From the NCBI GenBank assembly GCA_947646735.1, contig CANTFK010000980.1, positions 186,001 to 250,000 on the forward strand: a stretch of 64,000 nucleotides of DNA. Direction: 5' to 3'. Below the pieces are notes generated by a model. The model was not told the origin of the DNA and made no database searches. It worked only from the letters and a program-made list of their open reading frames with translations. Positions 19,149 through 29,533 of the stretch are shown piece after piece; position 1 is the stretch's first letter; each line of letters opens with the position of its first letter. The DNA is from Peronospora farinosa (lineage: Eukaryota; Oomycota; Peronosporomycetes; Peronosporales; Peronosporaceae). A program made the position numbers and the translations under genes.

Positions 19149-21079
19149 CTAGTGCTTACAGGAAGGTGCAGCCCAACTCGGTTCAGGTACTTTGAACACT
19201 TCGCCATCAAGCTATGAAAACAGTGCACAAAGGAAACACATGAGTTAGTTACTGTGACACTACGTCGGGGATGTTTTGAGAAACTTATTACCTTGTACTC
19301 GAGTGCATGTAGCCAGATCTTTGAGCAATGCAGCTGTGTTTCATTAAAAGCTTCCGATTCCCCAACGTAGCACCATGTGCAAGTCCGTTTTATAAACTCT
19401 TCTTCGCTTTCGTTCTCTTTTCGTGGTGTTGAAAAATCCACAGGATCCTTCGGCGGAAGAACAGCTTTGCTGCGCTTGGCAGCTGCTATCTCCTCGACAC
19501 GCTCTACGCTTTCGCCAAAGTGTAGCTCTCCACCATAGCAGGGGTCATTGGCAATTGGGAACCCAATGAGCTGCAAGTGTAAACGGATTTGGTGCGTTCT
19601 GCCTGTGACCGGCTGGCATTTCACAAGACTAGTCGCTTTGTCTACACGAACAAGTCGCACTAAAGTCTCCGATGGTTTGCCCTCCTCATGGCACTCCCAC
19701 ACCCCGTCACGAGCAGAGAGACAGCGAAGTGGGCAGCTAATGAGAATTGCGCCTACTTCTGGGAACGTAATCACACTAGCCAGACACTTTGCTTTTGCTT
19801 TACTCACTAGCATTTCTTCGGCTGCTGAATCAAGAATGGCCGGAAATTTTCCACGCACACGCGCAAGATACGTCTTGGAAGCCTGACGATCAGCTAATGT
19901 GTTACACCCGCGCAGCAACGGTGCATAGTAATCGTTAGAGAAAAACGCTGACAAACTGGAACTTGCAGCGATCAAACAAGTTATACAATACCGATAAGCA
20001 TTGACAAAGCCTTCGCCTTGGCCGCATTCTTCGCTAGGAGCACAACACCTAATACAGCCGCCGCAGAAAATAGTAACTATTCGTGAGCAAATAGCTTACG
20101 CCAGTTCGACAATGACGTCTTACCAGACGTGAGTCGATCGAGGCGATGAACGATGTTTAGTTGTGGAAGATCCGGTCGGGTTGCTTGTAGAATTGAGTGC
20201 AATGAGTTATGGCGATACGCACCACACGGGTGGGTGGGCATGGAAGGCGGCTTTGACACGACAATCTATACCCAGCACCTCACAGTTATTACACACGTTT
20301 AAAAGCTCGGTAACAACTCACAACAGCAAGTGAGCATACCAGATCGTCGTTCTCATATACCACTGACACATCGTCTCCAGACACTGGCGGCTCATGACGA
20401 TGAGCCTTCTCAACATACAACACAAGGCACCAACACTTGATCAGCTTGTAAACCAGAGTGTTGAGCATAAACTAGCAATACTCAGCATTCACCGTATGAA
20501 TGATCAAGTCTCCGTTCTTGATGATTGTATCTACCGGTACGATCTTACGGTTCACTGAGATGCGTCCCGATGCGATGGCAAATTTCTACACAAAACAACT
20601 CCGCTTAGTCCCTTTAATCTTATGAAAAGCATTCGAAAACGATTATCAACGCACATAATATTCTGGTGAATTGGCACCAAATTCCTTGATGAAAATCTCC
20701 AGCAACTCACGATGGAACCATCTCGCCTTTGCAAATGTGCGGAACTCGTACACATATGGCTCCACCATCCGATAACCTGCAAGATCCAGCAACTCTATTC
20801 ATTCAGCCAATACTTGCTTTGCATATTTAAAACAATTGACTCGTCACTACCGTTAGCAAGCAAGTATTTGGGCGCTTCGGCCTGGAAGCGGTTGCTGTTT
20901 TTGGCGTCTCGCTTGGACTTTCGCTTCTTCGCTTGACGCTCCACTGGATCTCGCTCCATGCGACGCAGTTTTTTCAACTGGCTCTTGGAAATAACTTCGA
21001 CCTTTTTTACTGCAATATCCTTCACAAGCATTGGCTCGGTCGTCTGCGTCTCGGGCGATTGAGTGTCGCTCGTCTCCAT
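19149..21079 (-). CDS. RluA-family pseudouridine synthase (RPUSD2/RIB2-like)
   Basis: Eight exons: 20,851-21,079; 20,655-20,776; 20,493-20,585; 20,340-20,405; 20,124-20,265; 19,992-20,048; 19,293-19,893 (approximate left end); 19,149-19,211. The phases join into about 457 residues. The N-terminus is Lys/Arg-rich (KKLRRMERDPVERQAKKRK). Next comes an S4-like segment (EPYVYEFRTFAKARWFHREL, ASGRISVNRKIVPVDT), HRHEPPV, then the catalytic HRLDRLTSG with the conserved Asp, and the NPCYGG-type core (NDPCYGGEL) after VTGRTHQIRLHLQLIGF. The C-terminus keeps the C-x(n)-C-x-K-I-W-L-H-A-L motif of eukaryotic RluA proteins. It converts uridine to pseudouridine in tRNA (position 32 in the yeast relatives) or other RNA. 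The KR-rich start could direct it to the nucleus. Confidence 0.85.
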
Positions 21080-21147
21080 TGGTACAGTATCAAGTGTTAT
21101 GAATTTTTGATTACCGTAATACGAATATATTTGGACGTTAAAGTACT

Positions 21148-24100
21148 CTATTCTAGCGTGCTGGAGGCGAGCAGCGGTGTGGTGACCGTCGGCTTTTTGA
21201 ATAGTAATGACTTGGTATCGTCAGCGCTGAAGTCCTCGGGAAGAGCTGGAGGGGTGTATTTGCGAAGCAAGAGCGAGGAGGTCACTACCGATACGGACGA
21301 AATGGCCATGGCACCACCCGCATACATGGGAGGAATACTAAAGCCGTAAGGAAAGAGCACACCTGCGGCCAGCGGAATCAAGAAACAGTTGTAGCCGAGA
21401 GCCCATATGTAGTTTAGGCGGATGCGGTTGAAGATCGATCGGGACAAATCTAGCGCCGTGATGACGTCGAGCAAGTTGGCTTTCATGAGGACCATGCCGG
21501 CTGTTTCCACAGCGATCTCAGTGCCACCGCCGATAGCAATACCTAAATCCGCTTGCGCAAGTGCAGGTGAATCATTGATGCCATCACCAACCATAGCAAC
21601 AATGCGACCCGTACTCTGGAGCTGCTTGACCTTTAATGACTTTTGAGAAGGAATCACATCGGCCATGACGTTGCGACGACTGATACCTAGTTGGTCAGCA
21701 ATGGTAAGTGCAGTACGCGCGTTGTCACCAGTGACCATCCAAACCTCCAGGCCCATCTGCTTTAGTTTCTTGAGTGTACGGATCGACTCTTTGCGCGGAG
21801 CGTCCGCGACACCAAAGACAACACTGAGCTCGTCGTCAACACCCATGTAAATTGTTGTCTTCCCGGCATTTTGGAAAGTCAGAGTAGCTTGCTGTAGCAC
21901 AATACTAGTTAAACGCTTCAAGCCATTATCCGCCATCCATTCTCTGTTGCCGATGACGACCTTGTGTACGCCAACCATACATGCAATGCCCCTTCCGGAA
22001 ACACCGCAGAAACTTGTCGGCTGCTCAAGTGATGATGAGATGAACTTTGCGTACTCGATGATCGCCTTACTCAGCGGGTGTTCACTACCAAGTTCAGCCG
22101 ACCCAGCCAAGATGATGAGCTCCTCAGTGCTCAGCTTCTTATTGAGCACCACCACATCTGTCACCACAGGCTTCCCCACAGTAAGGGTTCCCGTCTTGTC
22201 GAACAAGATCGTGTTAACGTTGTGCGCAGCCTGAAGTGGCTCACCGCCTTTTATCAATACACCATGCTCAGCGCCGACTCCCGTCCCGACCATTACTGCC
22301 GTAGGCGTTGCCAAGCCTAATGCACATGGACAAGCAACGACGAGCGTTGCGATGCCAAAGTTGAACGCAAACATAAATCTACTATCCGTGTGCGGGATCC
22401 AGCTTGCTGGAACAATCTCGAAAATGCAAGCGATGTACCATACTAAGAATGTCAGGAGCGATAACACCAGCACAGTCGGGACAAAGATGGACGCGACGTA
22501 GTCTGCGTACGCCTGGATTGGTGCTTTTGAGGTCTGCGCATCCTCCACAAGACGAATGATTTGGCTCAATGCAGTATCGTTCTCCACACCAGTCACCTTC
22601 ATATGGAACAACCCATCAACGTTGATGGTTGCCCCCAGCACGCGATCACCAGCGACCTTTTTGATTGTCTTGGATTCACCAGTCAACATCGATTCATCAA
22701 TTCGACCTTCACCGTACACGATGACACCATCAGCTGGAACGGACGACCCGCGAACGACTTTTAAAGTATCGCCACGCTGGACCAACTCAATGGGAACGAT
22801 CCGCTCTTCTCGGATTTTGGTTCCATCTGCACTAAAAACCAGCAACGTAGCCGATTTGACCTGCAGCTCTGTCAGCTTGCTCAATGCTGCTGATGTTTTG
22901 CCCTTTGCAATCGATTCCAAAAACTTGCCCAGAATCACGAACGAAAGCAGCATTGACGACGTCATGAACGTGTCTGGATTGGCAACACTTGCGTCGTCCA
23001 GCAAAAAGGCACGTATGATGCTAAACAGCCCATAAAAGTACGATGCGTTGGAGCCCATGGATACTAAGAACGACATGCCCAGCATTCGGTTTTTCATTCC
23101 CTTGTACGCATCAACGTGAAAACGACGACCAGGGTAAAACTGAACTGGCGTGGCTAAAGTCGCCACAATCAAAGTTTGCCACGTGATTCCTGGAAGAATC
23201 GTCGAGGCCAAACCACGATCAATAGACGCGATGTTGTCAAACACCATCATGGTCAGGAGAATTGGAAACGTAAAGAGCACCGATACAAAAAAGTCAACGC
23301 GATACCGCTTGATCTCGTTTGTGCGCTGGTCTCCGAGAGCTTTCTGGGCCTCTATACCCGACAGGTACGAGGCATCATACCCAATATCTTCAATTGTTTC
23401 AACAAGCGTCCGGATACCAACGACGTCCTTGTCAAAGCGGACCGACGCTTTCTCCGTTGCAAAGCTAACAACAGCTGAGATGACACCTTCCGTTTGCTTC
23501 AGAACGTTTTCGACCAAATTTGAGCACGAGTTGCAAGTCATGCCACCGATCAGAAGCGTTGCATCTCCAATCTCGCTCTTATCTGCGCTAATGGAAAGCG
23601 CTAGATCGTCCGATGTAGTGAATGACGCTACCTCCGGCTTCACTTTAGCGTGATGTTCAGGCTTTTCAGCAACAGCAGGAGCTTTCTTAGCTCTTGGCGT
23701 AACAAGACGAGCGCGAAATTTCGACCCCGCGCGTTCAACCACTTGAAGTAAGTCCTCGTCATTAAACTGACCATCAGGATCCACCTCAACAAATGCCCTT
23801 TGTGCAGCAAAATCCACAGATGCCGATACAACGCCCTCTGTTTCGTAGAGAAACTGCTGGACCTTACGTGGACAATTTTTGGCGCAGCTCATTCCCTCAA
23901 TGTCTAGCACAACCGTGCGGGGACTACTCGATGCAACGTACACCGTGGCATCGAATTTGGCACCAGCTGCACGAACGACTTCAATCAGATCGTTTTCGGA
24001 GAGTGCACTGCCAGACTGAAGCTGAACAATCGCACGCTTTAACGAGAAGTCCACCTTCGCAATCTCTACACTTGGTTCCGCATTCAGAACTTTTTCGATC

Positions 24101-25266
24101 TTGCGCGCACAATTTTTAGCACAACTCATGCCTTCGATTGCAAGACGAATTGTACGTGGCCCGCTGGTCGGTGTCGCCACCGACGCTGTAAACTTTTGGC
24201 CCACGGAATGTACGACATCAATTAGATCGCTCTCGGTCAGATAGCTGTCTGTCTCGACGAAAACGGTAGCTCGCTTCGTATCGAAGTCCACCTTGGCATT
24301 GATAACTCCTTTAGCACCATTCAATGCATCTTGTACCTTTCTCGCACAACTCTTGGCGCAGTTCATACCATTGATTGTGAGATACACAACACGCGAGTCC
24401 CCGTCATTTGCGAAAAGTTTATAACGTGAAGCATTAAACTTCTTGTCAATACTGCGCACGACTTGAATCAAATCTTCCTCTCCCAGTTCACTCTCCGGCT
24501 CAAGAATCACAGTCGCACGGTTATTGTTAAAGTCGACCGTAGCATCAATTACGTCTGCAGCACTTTGCAAGGCCGTCTGAACCTTTGTCGCACAATTCTT
24601 AGCGCACGTCATGCCCGTGATATTCAGTAAGATCGCCCCTGGAACTGAGTTTGTCGACTCTTTCTTCTGCTTAGTAATTGACGCATTGAATCGAGGATTT
24701 GCTGCGTCAATGTACTTGATGAGATCCACCTCCGTGGCTGTACAGCCTTTCGCTAGTGCCACTTCTGCCGTCTTGGACTTGGAATCCACATGAATATGCA
24801 GCACGCCGGGAATCTGCTCGAGTGCACGAATCACTTGACGTCCACAGTTGGTCATACAGCGCATTCCTTCGACGTGGAGACGCACGATACGCTCACGATG
24901 CTGCCAAACGGGATACGCCACAAGTTGATTGGGTGTTGCACGTCGCACAACGTCGGCAAGCAAAGCCTCTGTGGCTTCATCTGCACGATACGTGAGCTCA
25001 ATTCTCGCTAGTTTCTCTACCAGGTCCAGCTGGACATTGCATACGCCCAGGGCGCTATTCTTGAGCAAAGTCTCGATCTTGGATACAGCGGCTGGGTCGT
25101 CATCGGAGAGACCCGGTACTACGAGAAACACGACACGATCTTCTTCGTCACGACGGTTAGATGTCGTCACACTTGGAACGTCTTTTCCTGCGGGTACACA
25201 GACACCGTCTTGTTGTACGCTGTGCACAAGCGGCAGAAGCTCCGGATCCTCTTTGGACACGACCAT
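21148..25266 (-). CDS. Copper-transporting P1B-type ATPase with seven N-terminal HMA-like domains
   Basis: Single exon, 1,372 residues. All P-type hallmarks are present: TGES actuator loop, VACPCALGLATPTAV (CPC ion site in the membrane), DKTGTL phosphorylation site, SEHPLSKAI (HP motif), MVTGDN, and GDGINDSPALAQAD. The enzyme pumps Cu(I) across a secretory or plasma membrane. The N-terminus holds about seven ferredoxin-like HMA units. Unit 1 (residues 44-115) has no Cys pair. Units 2-6 carry GM-x-C-x3-C at residues 137/141, 221/225, 303/307, 382/386 and 461/465, for example GMTCAKNC. Unit 7 has the canonical GMTCNSC (578/581). Family members such as ATP7A/B use C-x2-C throughout, so the CX3C spacing is odd. 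It is divergent from the RbfA gene, with an initiator at 25,290-25,297. Confidence 0.96.
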   Translation of the reverse strand: MVVSKEDPELLPLVHSVQQDGVCVPAGKDVPSVTTSNRRDEEDRVVFLVVPGLSDDDPAAVSKIETLLKNSALGVCNVQLDLVEKLARIELTYRADEATEALLADVVRRATPNQLVAYPVWQHRERIVRLHVEGMRCMTNCGRQVIRALEQIPGVLHIHVDSKSKTAEVALAKGCTATEVDLIKYIDAANPRFNASITKQKKESTNSVPGAILLNITGMTCAKNCATKVQTALQSAADVIDATVDFNNNRATVILEPESELGEEDLIQVVRSIDKKFNASRYKLFANDGDSRVVYLTINGMNCAKSCARKVQDALNGAKGVINAKVDFDTKRATVFVETDSYLTESDLIDVVHSVGQKFTASVATPTSGPRTIRLAIEGMSCAKNCARKIEKVLNAEPSVEIAKVDFSLKRAIVQLQSGSALSENDLIEVVRAAGAKFDATVYVASSSPRTVVLDIEGMSCAKNCPRKVQQFLYETEGVVSASVDFAAQRAFVEVDPDGQFNDEDLLQVVERAGSKFRARLVTPRAKKAPAVAEKPEHHAKVKPEVASFTTSDDLALSISADKSEIGDATLLIGGMTCNSCSNLVENVLKQTEGVISAVVSFATEKASVRFDKDVVGIRTLVETIEDIGYDASYLSGIEAQKALGDQRTNEIKRYRVDFFVSVLFTFPILLTMMVFDNIASIDRGLASTILPGITWQTLIVATLATPVQFYPGRRFHVDAYKGMKNRMLGMSFLVSMGSNASYFYGLFSIIRAFLLDDASVANPDTFMTSSMLLSFVILGKFLESIAKGKTSAALSKLTELQVKSATLLVFSADGTKIREERIVPIELVQRGDTLKVVRGSSVPADGVIVYGEGRIDESMLTGESKTIKKVAGDRVLGATINVDGLFHMKVTGVENDTALSQIIRLVEDAQTSKAPIQAYADYVASIFVPTVLVLSLLTFLVWYIACIFEIVPASWIPHTDSRFMFAFNFGIATLVVACPCALGLATPTAVMVGTGVGAEHGVLIKGGEPLQAAHNVNTILFDKTGTLTVGKPVVTDVVVLNKKLSTEELIILAGSAELGSEHPLSKAIIEYAKFISSSLEQPTSFCGVSGRGIACMVGVHKVVIGNREWMADNGLKRLTSIVLQQATLTFQNAGKTTIYMGVDDELSVVFGVADAPRKESIRTLKKLKQMGLEVWMVTGDNARTALTIADQLGISRRNVMADVIPSQKSLKVKQLQSTGRIVAMVGDGINDSPALAQADLGIAIGGGTEIAVETAGMVLMKANLLDVITALDLSRSIFNRIRLNYIWALGYNCFLIPLAAGVLFPYGFSIPPMYAGGAMAISSVSVVTSSLLLRKYTPPALPEDFSADDTKSLLFKKPTVTTPLLASSTLE

Positions 25267-25289
25267 GTTTGTAATATCGAGTTAAATGA

Positions 25290-25297
25290 GAAATGAG
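25290..25297 (-). promoter_or_regulatory. Oomycete-type initiator upstream of the copper ATPase
   Basis: On the minus strand the sequence reads CTCATTTCTCATTTA, giving a perfect match to the oomycete Inr consensus YTCANTYY, with a second near match directly downstream. It ends 24 bp before the ATG at 25,266, the usual distance in this group. Transcript data were not available. Confidence 0.5.
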
Positions 25298-25368
25298 ACT
25301 ACGGATCTGTTATTATTTTATATCGAGTATTACTGTTGAGAGGGTAAGGATTGACTTGCAAATGGATC

Positions 25369-25430
25369 GGTATTGCTGGACGGAGGTTAAACATTAGTAA
25401 GCAAATGTTTAACCTCCCTACAGCAATACC
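25369..25430. repeat. Hairpin, 27-bp arms, 8-bp loop
   Basis: GGTATTGCTG-GAC-GGAGGTTAAACATT (25,369-25,395) pairs with 25,404-25,430 with two mismatches. It lies about 100 bp upstream of the ATPase start, in a gap of roughly 690 bp between divergent genes. Beyond this, the gap 25,267-25,958 shows only AT-rich sequence. Confidence 0.9.
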
Positions 25431-25958
25431 TGACATCTGTCAACCACGATACCCCACATTTGAATGCCATATATATATCTACCGTTCGAGCATGTGTTCT
25501 AGATTCCGCCGTATCAGCATTCCAAGAAATATCCTGTCCAATAGCTTCAGCATATACAGTACATGGTAATTTGGGCATGTATTGTTAATGACAGTAGTAC
25601 TGGTTAAAGTGACGCATTTTTCAACCAGGCACGATGTACAAATGCATCGTCCGGCAAGTTGAACCCTAATCTAATCACAAATACAGTCCACTGTACCATA
25701 ATCGCTTATAGTCTTATGCTCGCGTTCGAAATGTGGCAAATGCTATCAATAAGGTGCTTTTTATCAGCCATCCTATTCAACTTTTAGGTAGTCGATAAAA
25801 GAGACCTTGAAAAGCAAATTTATATTTCGAACATGGCTACTTTTGTAAAGAAAAACGTTTAGTCTCAAAAGATGGGTTTTTTAATTTTCAATTTTAAATC
25901 ATTTAACCCACGTTGTCGTAAAAAAACCCATTGAGCATCATTTCAGCGATTGGTAGCA

Positions 25959-27286
25959 ATGCTTCCGACGGCGCGGGTGTTCCGACTCGCCATACGATAC
26001 GCTGGTCCTGCCAGCTCAACTCTGCATTCCCGAGGTATTCATGCATCTACAACAACAAGAGCTCGACGAAATCGCAGAAATTTGCCCAGTCGTTCATCAT
26101 CCAAGTCATCAGCAATCTTTCCAGGCAATGAGGTACTCACTGTCAATACAATATTTCATACGACAATATATCTTTAGTAGATGTTCATGCTAATATATCG
26201 GTCTTTCTATTGGCAGGATAATGATGAGGAGTTTGCAAAGTGGTTTAACGAGATGCAGGAGCAATATCCGAGCCAGGTTCAGGCCCAGGACGATGATGAT
26301 GACGAAATACCGAATACGATGGAGCTAGTAGAAGACGAAGAAGAAGAAGAGTATGATGATGGTGAAGAACCTGATGAAGAGACAGAGAAGTTTCTTAATG
26401 AAGCTGAAGACCTTTTTCGTCTAAGCCCAACCGAGTTCCAAAGATGCATGGACACATTCGATCAACGTCACGCCCACGAAAACGACGTCGACGATGAGAA
26501 CGACGACACCGACGGGTTCGACCGCGCCAAGGAAAGAATTCCAAAGAAAAAGTTACTGAAGGTTTTGCAAGAGATTAAGTCTCACAGAGCACCGACGGAC
26601 AAGAATTATGAGCGGATGTCGAACACGACCTTGAGTACGCTGACGAAATCGTTTCTGGATTACGTTTGTATCATGCTTATAGGTACTTGTCATTATGTTA
26701 CTTAGAAAACAAGAATATGTCTCCGCTAGAGAAAAAGCCGAGGCTGCCCAAGGCTGAGCGTATAACGTATCGTCAGGAGAGCGTAGGCATTGCCGTACTG
26801 GAGTTTGTGCAGAACCTTTTGGTTGAGGATGCAGATGTTTCGGGAGCAGATATCGTGCCTACTATCGTTGAGGTAACTGCAGGATGGTGGTTGCTTGTGT
26901 TGGTTGGAAACGCTCACATATGACTATCTGTTTACAATCCACAGGCAAACGTATCACCTGATCTGCGCCGGGTAGTACTTCACTGGGAGCCGGTACGTTT
27001 GAACTCGGAGAACCAAAAGATTGGCAAGAAGAAAGTCGAGTCTGTGAAGAATCGCCTTCAACGCCAGGAGCGCTGGGTTCGCCGCAACGTCACTCAGCAT
27101 CTAAATCTGAAGGTACACGAAGTAAAAAGCGTGATACTTGGCATGAAACAGAGTGTTGTACTGACGTGGACCTGTGACTGTGAATAGTACTCACCTATTG
27201 TCCAGTTCAAGCAACAAAAGGAAGCTAAGGCTGAAGAGGCGCGGACGCTGTTTGAGGACGAAATGAAGTGGTTGGACAGCGTGTAA
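25959..27286 (+). CDS. Mitochondrial ribosome-binding factor A (RbfA-domain protein)
   Basis: Five exons: 25,959-26,132; 26,217-26,663; 26,714-26,872; 26,945-27,112; 27,188-27,286, about 348 residues. Residues 1-55 are Arg/Ser/Ala-rich without acidic residues, a mitochondrial targeting peptide. A very acidic linker (DDDDDEI, EDEEEEEYDDGEE) precedes the C-terminal RbfA fold: RQESVGIAVLEFVQNLLVED, then VSPDLRRVVLHWEPV and VRRNVTQHLNLKYSPIVQF, ending in a helical tail. RbfA binds the small ribosomal subunit during late 16S-type rRNA maturation, here presumably of the mitoribosome. The exon 2/3 junction (acceptor AACAAG at 26,713) is the least certain; the intron would be only 50 bp. The acidic insert is unusual for bacterial RbfA. 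Confidence 0.75.
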
Positions 27287-27452
27287 ACTTTTGTACTATG
27301 CGCAGCACAGCAAGATGACATGACACTTTGTTGGGATCGTATTGTAATGCCGAGTTACGTTAGGACTCAGTCTGGAAGCTACTCGCCTTGTAGCCCACTC
27401 CGCGTATTGTGCACGACCGACAACTGTTATTATGGGTAATTCTTCTCAGTGT

Positions 27453-28391
27453 TCATTTCTGCACCAGCTCGTAAATGTCCGAGCGTGACTGGTGCGACGT
27501 CGGAATATTGCGACGCATCTCCTCAACATTCTCCAGGTCCACGTCAGCGTACACAATAGACTCACCGTGGTCGCATGTGGCCACCACTTCGCCCCAGGGA
27601 GAGACCACCGTAGAGTGGCCCCATGCCTGATAGCCGCCCTCCGGGCCACGTGCAGGTGAGGCCGCAGCCACGTACAGCTGATTGTCAACTGCGCGAGCGC
27701 GCTGCAAGAGCTCCCAGTGTGCCGGTCCCGTGGTAAGGTTAAAGGCGCCCGGGAAAAGCAAAATTTTGGCACCTTGCTTCTTCATGAGCATCGACAGCTC
27801 TGGGAAGCGAATGTCATAGCAAATGCCGACGCCGATCTTGCCGTATGGCGTGTCAAAGAGCGTCAAGCTGTTGCCCGGGGAAAGTGTGTCTGACTCCTTG
27901 AAGGTGATCTTACCGGGCACGTCAATATCAAACAGATGGACCTTGCGATGCTTGCCCAAAATGTCACCCTCAGGTGAAAAGATGACGCTCGTGTTGTAAA
28001 CTTTGCCAGCCGCGTCCTTCTCCGGAATGGAGCCACCGACCAGGTAAATCTGGAGCTTGGCAGCGAGCTGTGATAGCGCAAAGGTGGATGGGTGATCCTT
28101 TTCACTCAGCAGCATCTTCTTCTCTGGAATCTCCTCTGCGTACTGTGGGAAGGAGGTGGTGGCGTAAGGCGAGTTCCAGCATTCAGGTAGCGACACTATC
28201 TGTGCTGCATTCTTGGCAGCCTCGGTCACAGCGGCAGTGGCCGTAGCAATATTCTTTTGCTTGTCGTTGCTTACTGCAATCTGACACAGCGCCAGCTTAA
28301 ACTTGGAAGTAGAAGTACTCATAAGGTTTGATAGAATAAGAGGCGAATACAATCGACGAGCTTGAAATCTGATGGTGCGGCCCCCAAGCAT
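27453..28391 (-). CDS. NIT2: Omega-amidase / NIT2-like carbon-nitrogen hydrolase
   Basis: Single exon, 312 residues. The Glu-Lys-Cys triad of the nitrilase superfamily is at E70 (SLPECWNSPYA), K150 (GKHRKVHLFDID) and C191 (VGICYDIRFPEL). The wording around these sites, with FPGAFNLTTGPAHWELL and ARAVDNQLYV, is typical of NIT2 omega-amidases, which hydrolyse alpha-ketoglutaramate and alpha-ketosuccinamate made by glutamine and asparagine transaminases. Residues 1-23 look like a mitochondrial leader (RTIRFQARRLY). A second ATG at residue 24 starts where NIT2 proteins usually start, so cytosolic and mitochondrial forms may be made from one gene. Divergent from the next gene with 125 bp between the ATGs. 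Confidence 0.94.
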   Translation of the reverse strand: MLGGRTIRFQARRLYSPLILSNLMSTSTSKFKLALCQIAVSNDKQKNIATATAAVTEAAKNAAQIVSLPECWNSPYATTSFPQYAEEIPEKKMLLSEKDHPSTFALSQLAAKLQIYLVGGSIPEKDAAGKVYNTSVIFSPEGDILGKHRKVHLFDIDVPGKITFKESDTLSPGNSLTLFDTPYGKIGVGICYDIRFPELSMLMKKQGAKILLFPGAFNLTTGPAHWELLQRARAVDNQLYVAAASPARGPEGGYQAWGHSTVVSPWGEVVATCDHGESIVYADVDLENVEEMRRNIPTSHQSRSDIYELVQK

Positions 28392-28516
28392 TCTATACGA
28401 CCCTTTTTTTGGTTGTCAATTATCGTGCCTGATTTAAGATAGGATGTATACTCCTAATTTAATGTGTACCACTTGCGACTCGAAGTTTTGTGACCAGGGA
28501 CCAAATTATTATCAAC

Positions 28517-29390
28517 ATGCTGTCTCTGCGGGTATACACACATACATACATACTTGCTGGATGGAAAGGGGTCTGGAATAGTAACGCATATGTTGACGTA
28601 GATTTCTCGGCAGATTCATCGAATTGGCTTGCATCAGACCTCACTACGACGTCTGAGCTACGGGGGATCAGCTCCGCACTCTGGCGGTCAAGACAATTCG
28701 AGCTTCTTTACGTTACTGGGACTGGCAGGAGTCGTCACGTACGTCTCCAAGCGCATTCTATTCTATTGTGTTGTGTTACTTATCATTTGTATTGTGATGC
28801 TGTTATGTATACAGAGGCGCCGTATACGTATACTATGATCCGGATGTGCTGCCGGCGAGTGTGAAGAAATGGCTGCCGATTCAGGAAGCCGAAGGTCGTG
28901 GCATGAGTCTGGAGGAGTACGAGCAGTGGCGAGCTAAGCAGTCGGGATTTCCGACGGTTTTTACACCAGAGAAGGAAGAAAGAGAGGCCACACGTGTGCA
29001 CACGAAGGAGGAGAATATCGAGCCACCAAACATGAACGGTTCGTTTTACGACTAGACGAGGTTCATGTACAGGAGAATTTACGCAAGACTGTGGTGATGT
29101 AGATGATATTCCTATTCCCCACGGAGACGTGTCTCCGAAAGAGATGAAGGCATCGTTGGAGAGGCTACTAGCTGAAGCGAAAGAGAATGAAGCTGCGTTT
29201 ATTGCCGACATCAAATCGAACAGGGTCCCGATGTCCGCTGAAGATCGTGAGATGGTAAGTTGGTGATATGAAGAAAGTAGTACGAGAAGAGGTATCTGAT
29301 TGTGTTTGCTATTGGATCTAGTTGCAAGCGTTTAAGGACGAAAAAATACGATTAAACAAGCAGCTCAAGTTCCTGAAGTCCAACAAGTAA
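28517..29390 (+). CDS. Small mitochondrial membrane protein with coiled coil, unknown function
   Basis: Five exons (28,517-28,531; 28,602-28,738; 28,815-29,038; 29,103-29,254; 29,322-29,390), each bounded by GT-AG, add up to 198 residues. The first exon has only five codons (MLSLR). Its join to ISRQIHRIGLHQTSLRRLSY creates an Arg-rich amphipathic leader typical of mitochondrial import. One membrane segment follows (SFFTLLGLAGVVTGAVYVYY), then a charged region and two helical stretches (KASLERLLAEAKENEAAFI and KDEKIRLNKQLKFLKSNK). The layout suggests an inner-membrane protein with the bulk in one soluble compartment, such as an assembly factor. I recognise no family. The model depends on correct splice choice; phase and lengths fit at every junction. 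Confidence 0.6.
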
Positions 29391-29533
29391 GTGTGCGTTT
29401 TGCTGGCAAGCTGCTGAAGTTTGACAAGGTGAACACACCGCCAAAAACAACGTAGTACTTTGAAGTAACGTATACGAACACATGGCAGCTATCGTTCGTA
29501 TGGCAAGATACATACTTGTAGTCTTTTACACAG

